53,179 nucleotides of DNA from Phycisphaerales bacterium (GTDB lineage: Bacteria > Planctomycetota > Phycisphaerae > Phycisphaerales > UBA1924). This document shows positions 49,223-53,179 of the stretch, in pieces (position 1 is the stretch's first letter; each line of letters begins with the position of its first letter). The notes below the pieces were generated by a model that was not told the origin of the DNA, searched no databases, and worked only from the letters and a program-made list of their open reading frames with translations. The stretch is taken from positions 1 through 53,179 of the forward strand of contig JALHOJ010000020.1 of NCBI GenBank assembly GCA_022843045.1, given 5' to 3'. A program made the position numbers and the translations under genes.

Positions 49223-50257
49223 ATGGTCATCGCTGTCAGCCCCTACCACCTCACCACGCGGGAAGTGCCCGCGATGGCGGCGTTGCTGCTGGCCCGGCGG
49301 GTGGTGACGATGTTGCCTGTGCCCGTGGATGAGTCGGGCGGGCTGGCCGGCTTTTCGGCGATGCAGACGGCGGCTCGGATTCCGACCTATCGCAAGTTTG
49401 TCGAGAGCTGGTCGTGGACAACGCCCTTCTGGAAGCGCGAGGTGCTGACCATCGCGCACGCCGCCCAGAACTGCACCGACGACATGTGGGCCGCGGCCCA
49501 GCACATCGAGGAAGAGCCCGCGTGCGCCGCGCTGCGGCACTTTCTCAAGCATCACGACTATCCCGATCCCGCTGCGTATCTCTCCGCGATCGCGGCGGAC
49601 CTGCTCAAGGGCGGGCCCGATCCGGGCATCAGCCTGCCGGTGGTGGCTGGGCTGGACCGATTTGCGACCAGGCACGCCCTCGCGGTCGCGCGATCGCGCC
49701 CCGCATCGCTCGCGCAGCAGGCCGAATCGCGGATGGGCGAAGTGGTGACGACGATCGCGGTGCCCATCCTCTTGCAGGCGACAGCCGAACGGGTGATGCA
49801 CTTTCGCGAGGTGTTGGGTGCGGAGTTGGACGCGCTGCGGAACGCGATGGAACGAGTCATGGAGCAAGGGCGTCCATCGGGGCCGTCCGCTGCGGATGCC
49901 GCGAGGCTTGAATCCGCCGCGCATGCGCTCGCCGATGCGGTGCAGGCGCGACACGACGAATTGCTGATGGACGCACGCGACGACGAAGTGCGCGTGATCG
50001 AGGGCGTGGCGACGGTGACGCTGACGCGGCTCCCTTGGGACGCGGCGATCGCGTCGAGCATCAAGGCGATGGACGCGCTCGCTCCGGTGGGCGCGTCGGC
50101 GGTTCGTGACGTCGGGCCTTCGAGCCATGCACCGGCCAGTTCGCCCGGGCCAAATTCCACCGCGATGCTGCCGCACGACGGCGTGCGCGGCAAGTCGTTT
50201 CTGGGTTTGACGATCAAGACGATGGGAAGCCAGCCCGCCTCTCGCCGCATTCGATGA
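49223..50257 (+). CDS. Protein of unknown function
   Basis: This is a 344-residue soluble protein without signal peptide; I do not recognise a family. It is strongly helical with Ala- and Arg-rich stretches (ALLLARRVVTMLPVP, LAQQAESRMGEVVTTIAVPILLQATAERVMHFREVL) and has a His-rich region, LRHFLKHHDYP. The C-terminal ~50 residues are Pro/Ser-rich and probably disordered. No Shine-Dalgarno is visible before the ATG at 49223. It may be cotranscribed with the LuxR-type regulator. It converges on the kinase gene, with 36 bases between the stops. Confidence 0.6.
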   Translation: MVIAVSPYHLTTREVPAMAALLLARRVVTMLPVPVDESGGLAGFSAMQTAARIPTYRKFVESWSWTTPFWKREVLTIAHAAQNCTDDMWAAAQHIEEEPACAALRHFLKHHDYPDPAAYLSAIAADLLKGGPDPGISLPVVAGLDRFATRHALAVARSRPASLAQQAESRMGEVVTTIAVPILLQATAERVMHFREVLGAELDALRNAMERVMEQGRPSGPSAADAARLESAAHALADAVQARHDELLMDARDDEVRVIEGVATVTLTRLPWDAAIASSIKAMDALAPVGASAVRDVGPSSHAPASSPGPNSTAMLPHDGVRGKSFLGLTIKTMGSQPASRRIR

Positions 50258-50293
50258 GCGGGTGTCGAGCAATGCGGCGCGCGCTTCAGACCT

Positions 50294-52282
50294 TCAGCGT
50301 CTGAGCATCCACATGCTCGCCAGCCCGGCGAGCAGCACGACGCCGCCCAGCACGCCAAAGACCACGCGTTCGTCGGTCGCGCCGGCCTTGAATGCGCGGG
50401 TGACGGGCACATAGACGACCTGGGTCGCGATCACGTCGCCCATCTGCCAGTTGTACCCGCCCTCGGTGCCGTACAGCTCAACCTGCCTGCGCGGAGCCAT
50501 TTCGGGAGTCGTGTGGCAGTCCAGGCACTTGGCGTCGCTGACTTCCATGGGGCGGGCGATGTAGTACGTCGTCACGCCGCCACGGTCGATGACGCCCGAG
50601 CGTTCCTTGAGAGTGCGGTCGGCGCGGAAAGCATCGACGAGGCCTTGTTCGAAGCCGTCGGTCTTGTTGTTGCGATTGGTGGGGTTGGGGCTGGCCTCGC
50701 GATAGTGGAAGTCCCTGTACTGCTCGAGGCTGCTGAAGTGGCGGGCGACCTGCAGCGCCGAAAAGCCCGGCACCATCTCGCTGCGGAAGTCGTCGTAGTG
50801 GGCTGGATCGCTCGCGGTCGCTTTCTGCAGTTCTTGGATCGTCGGGCGCACGCTTTTGATGGTGTACTGCCGCACCGAGTTCATCGTTGCCAGCAGCATT
50901 TCTGCCCGAGCGACGGTTTCTCGCCGAGCGGTTTCGTCACGCTCGTGCTGCGCCTTCACCAACCCGTAGCCCAGCGCGACGGTGGTGAGCATGAGCGCAC
51001 TGAGCACGCCGCCCGCAACGCCAAATGCGAGGCGATGACGCTGTGCGAACTTGCGGATGGTGTAGATCGTGCTGGGCGGGCGGGCGTCGATGGGCTCGTG
51101 GTCGAGGTAGTGCTGGATGTCCTCGGCAAGGTCCGCCGCGGTCTGATAGCGGCGGGTGCGATCCTTCTCGAGGCACTTCATCACGATCCAGTCCAAGTCG
51201 CCCGCGAGTTCGCTGCGAAGGGAGCGCAGGTCGGTGCGTCGGTGGCGAGCGATCTCCTCGGCCTGCGAGCGGGTGGAGGACTTGGTTGCGTGGGGAGTGG
51301 CCTTTGGTGCTTCGCCAGCGTTGGTGGATCCGCCCCCCACGGCGGTCGGCCTGCCTTCGGCGCTGGGGGAAGAAGCCGCGCCGCTTGCTCGCGAGCCGGC
51401 CTTCGAAGCGGCCTTGGATGCGGCCTTGGACAGCCGGGTGCTCGGGCGAGGTGGTTCGTCCTCGCGGATGATGCGCTGGAGCTCGGGCAGAGTCGCGCTG
51501 CGGAGCTTCTCGCGTTCGATGGGCGTCGCGCCGGTGAGCAGTTCGTACAGCAGCACGCCCAGCGAATAGACGTCGCTGCGGGTGTCGACATCCAGCCCCG
51601 ACATCGCGGCCTGCTCGGGGCTCATGTACTCGGGCGTGCCGATGAACTGGCGAAACTCGGTGAAAACCGTCGCGTCCGAAAGATCCTGGTTCATCGCCTT
51701 GGCGATGCCAAAGTCAATGACCTTTGCGACCGGCCTCTCATCGTGCAGCGTCACCAGCACGTTGCTGGGCTTGAGGTCGCGGTGCACGATTCCTTTGTGG
51801 TGCGCGTGCTGCACGGCGTGGCACACATCCTGAAACAGCCGCAGCCGCTCGTTGGTCGTCAGGTTGCCCGCGTCGCAGTAGTCCGTGATGGGCACGCCCT
51901 TGACCAATTCCATCACGAAGTACGGCCGGCCCGTGCTCGTGCTGCCCGCGTCGTAGACCTGCGCGATGTTGGGATGGTCCATCAGCGCCAGGGCCTGACG
52001 CTCGCTCTCGAAGCGCCCGATCACCTGCTTGGTGTCCATCCCGGGCTTGACGATCTTGAGGGCGACGCGGCGCTTGACCGGATGCGTCTGCTGGGCCATG
52101 TAGACGTTGCCGAAGCCGCCCTCGCCGATCAGTTGCAGGATCTTGTATGGCCCGATTGTGTCGCCGGGAGCCTCAACACCGGCCAACGCGGGCGCACCGG
52201 CACTCTCCGCCCCGGGCGCCAGCGTCTGGCGCGTCGGGGAGGGCTCCCGACGCGTCGAAAGATCGGCGGTGCGGTCGTCCAT
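50294..52282 (-). CDS. Ser/Thr protein kinase fused to a c-haem Tll0287-like sensor
   Basis: This is a 662-residue membrane protein. Residues ~45-395 are a eukaryotic-like kinase: GEGGFGNV (53-60), Lys76, HRDLKPSN with Asp169, DFG at 190-192 and SPE at 221-223. A low-complexity Ala/Ser/Lys insert (~281-340) interrupts the C-lobe. A helix at ~419-442 crosses the membrane. Residues ~455-635 form a Tll0287-like (DUF3365) domain: [21 protein letters not shown], then [15 protein letters not shown], where Cys586-x-x-Cys589-His590 is a covalent haem c site. A second helix (~640-660) ends the protein. The sensor probably lies outside the cytoplasm and relays redox or gas state to the kinase. All catalytic kinase residues are intact. 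Confidence 0.9.
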   Translation of the reverse strand: MDDRTADLSTRREPSPTRQTLAPGAESAGAPALAGVEAPGDTIGPYKILQLIGEGGFGNVYMAQQTHPVKRRVALKIVKPGMDTKQVIGRFESERQALALMDHPNIAQVYDAGSTSTGRPYFVMELVKGVPITDYCDAGNLTTNERLRLFQDVCHAVQHAHHKGIVHRDLKPSNVLVTLHDERPVAKVIDFGIAKAMNQDLSDATVFTEFRQFIGTPEYMSPEQAAMSGLDVDTRSDVYSLGVLLYELLTGATPIEREKLRSATLPELQRIIREDEPPRPSTRLSKAASKAASKAGSRASGAASSPSAEGRPTAVGGGSTNAGEAPKATPHATKSSTRSQAEEIARHRRTDLRSLRSELAGDLDWIVMKCLEKDRTRRYQTAADLAEDIQHYLDHEPIDARPPSTIYTIRKFAQRHRLAFGVAGGVLSALMLTTVALGYGLVKAQHERDETARRETVARAEMLLATMNSVRQYTIKSVRPTIQELQKATASDPAHYDDFRSEMVPGFSALQVARHFSSLEQYRDFHYREASPNPTNRNNKTDGFEQGLVDAFRADRTLKERSGVIDRGGVTTYYIARPMEVSDAKCLDCHTTPEMAPRRQVELYGTEGGYNWQMGDVIATQVVYVPVTRAFKAGATDERVVFGVLGGVVLLAGLASMWMLRR

Positions 52283-52517
52283 CCTGACAAAAGCGTACGG
52301 AGGATGGCACGGGCATCATCGAATCGCACGCAATGTGTGACATTTTCGCAAATGCCGCCCCGACAGGCGTTCGCCCGGATCCGCGACCTGACTTGGTACT
52401 GACAGACACCCGGCCAGTCGCCAGCGACTCCATCACCCGCGTAACACGCCACAAACTTCGAACGTACTGACTGGCGCGGATCGCCGGGAAGACGATCCTG
52501 AACACTCGGAGAACACG

Positions 52518-53179
52518 ATGCCATTCACGTTCTGCGCCGCCATCGCCGCGGCGGGCTTGTCCATTGCCCAAACTTCCCCCAGTCCCTCGCCCGCGGCAAC
52601 CTCCACGCCTGCAGCAAACGAGCCTGTGCCCAAGCCCATCGCCGCGGTCCTGTACGCCACACGGGGCGACAACAAGGTCCACGTACTCGCCGCCGATGAC
52701 CTTCGCCTGCTCAAGTCCATCGATGCCGGTCTGGGCGCGCACGAACTCGCGGTCGACGCCACAGGCCGCTTCGCCATGGGCAGCGCGTATGGCGGCCCTG
52801 GCCAGGGCCACCAGCCCGCCGACAAGCGGCTGGTCGTGATCGACCTGCCCAAGGCTCAGGTGCATCGCACCATCACGCTCGAAGGCGCGGACCGGCCCAA
52901 CGACATCGCGTTCATCGCGCCCCAGCACAATCAGGGCAACGCGTTTGAAGCTTGGGTCACCGCCGAAGTACCCCAGCAAGTGCTCCGCGTGAACGCCGAC
53001 ACCGGCGCAGTCACCAAGCACGCCATCGACGGCAAGGCTGGCCACATGCTCGCCCTCGCGCCCGATGCGAAGTCTGTGTACCTCGCCCACGTCGTGCCCG
53101 GCACCGTCAACTTCATCGACGCCCAAACAGGCACAGTGAGCAAGTCCGTCACGGTGCCCCTGGGCGCCGAGGGCATCGC
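52518..53179 (+). CDS. Secreted beta-propeller protein, 3' end outside window
   Basis: The first ~220 codons of an exported protein are visible, and the frame runs to the window edge. ATG at 52518 is preceded by CGGAG at good spacing. The signal peptide is short (CAAIAAAGLSIAQ) and is followed by a Pro/Ser/Thr-rich stretch. Then come repeats of the form VLYATRGDNKVHVLAADDLRLL, ELAVDATGRFAMGSAYGG and MLALAPDAKSVYLAHVVPG, the pattern of YVTN/SMP-30-like propellers. Whether it ends in a dockerin or PEP-CTERM-like tail cannot be seen. It is divergent from the kinase gene across 235 bases. Confidence 0.8.
   Translation, partial: MPFTFCAAIAAAGLSIAQTSPSPSPAATSTPAANEPVPKPIAAVLYATRGDNKVHVLAADDLRLLKSIDAGLGAHELAVDATGRFAMGSAYGGPGQGHQPADKRLVVIDLPKAQVHRTITLEGADRPNDIAFIAPQHNQGNAFEAWVTAEVPQQVLRVNADTGAVTKHAIDGKAGHMLALAPDAKSVYLAHVVPGTVNFIDAQTGTVSKSVTVPLGAEGI

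Overview
The window is high-GC bacterial DNA and looks like a member of the Planctomycetota, most likely the Phycisphaerales. Three things point there: eleven secreted proteins ending in the cysteine-rich 'GC-type' dockerin module known from that group, several proteins with Pro-x-Pro/transmembrane/Arg-rich (PEP-CTERM-like) tails, and a eukaryotic-like Ser/Thr kinase of planctomycete type. This is inference from gene content; no rRNA is present.

Layout. 1-2.0 kb: the end of a GxxExxY gene, a long palindromic element, and a FabF-like ketoacyl synthase. 2.2-11.2 kb: four consecutive minus-strand dockerin-anchored secreted proteins (anchor-L plus Ig, an unknown, a YVTN-type propeller, and a beta-lactamase-like hydrolase behind tandem repeats). 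11.3-12.6 kb: a REP-like palindrome and 6-phosphofructokinase. 12.6-15.4 kb: three translationally coupled secreted paralogs. 15.8-20.1 kb: a PLP aminotransferase, a 558-base gap holding a possible Cys-rich micro-ORF and a clear promoter, phoU, a membrane zinc-ribbon protein and tRNA-Leu(UAG). 20.2-25.0 kb: three more minus-strand dockerin proteins. 25.2-28.4 kb: an unrecognised gene with AT-rich 12-bp repeats upstream, and a long trans-sulfuration-type PLP enzyme. 28.6-37.0 kb, plus strand: three dockerin proteins (one an esterase), a DevC-like ABC permease, a PEP-CTERM-like protein and a secreted metallophosphatase. 37.4-40.8 kb: two tandem clpP genes, a hypothetical and pilT. 40.8-47.3 kb, minus: an FG-GAP protein with an LEPR-like motif, a lipoprotein hydrolase and the eleventh dockerin protein. 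47.7-53.2 kb: rpsP, a LuxR-type regulator, an unknown, a Ser/Thr kinase fused to a c-haem Tll0287-like sensor, and the start of a secreted propeller.

How the parts fit. Housekeeping genes (fabF, pfk, phoU, rpsP, clpP pair, pilT, tRNA) are interspersed with a large envelope/exported protein repertoire. Eleven unrelated cargo domains share one 71-residue C-terminal module of invariant length and six invariant cysteines, and no cohesin is visible, so the receptor must lie elsewhere. Four intergenic palindromes of unrelated sequence sit between genes. The most unusual single protein is the kinase with a covalent-haem sensor at its C-terminus.
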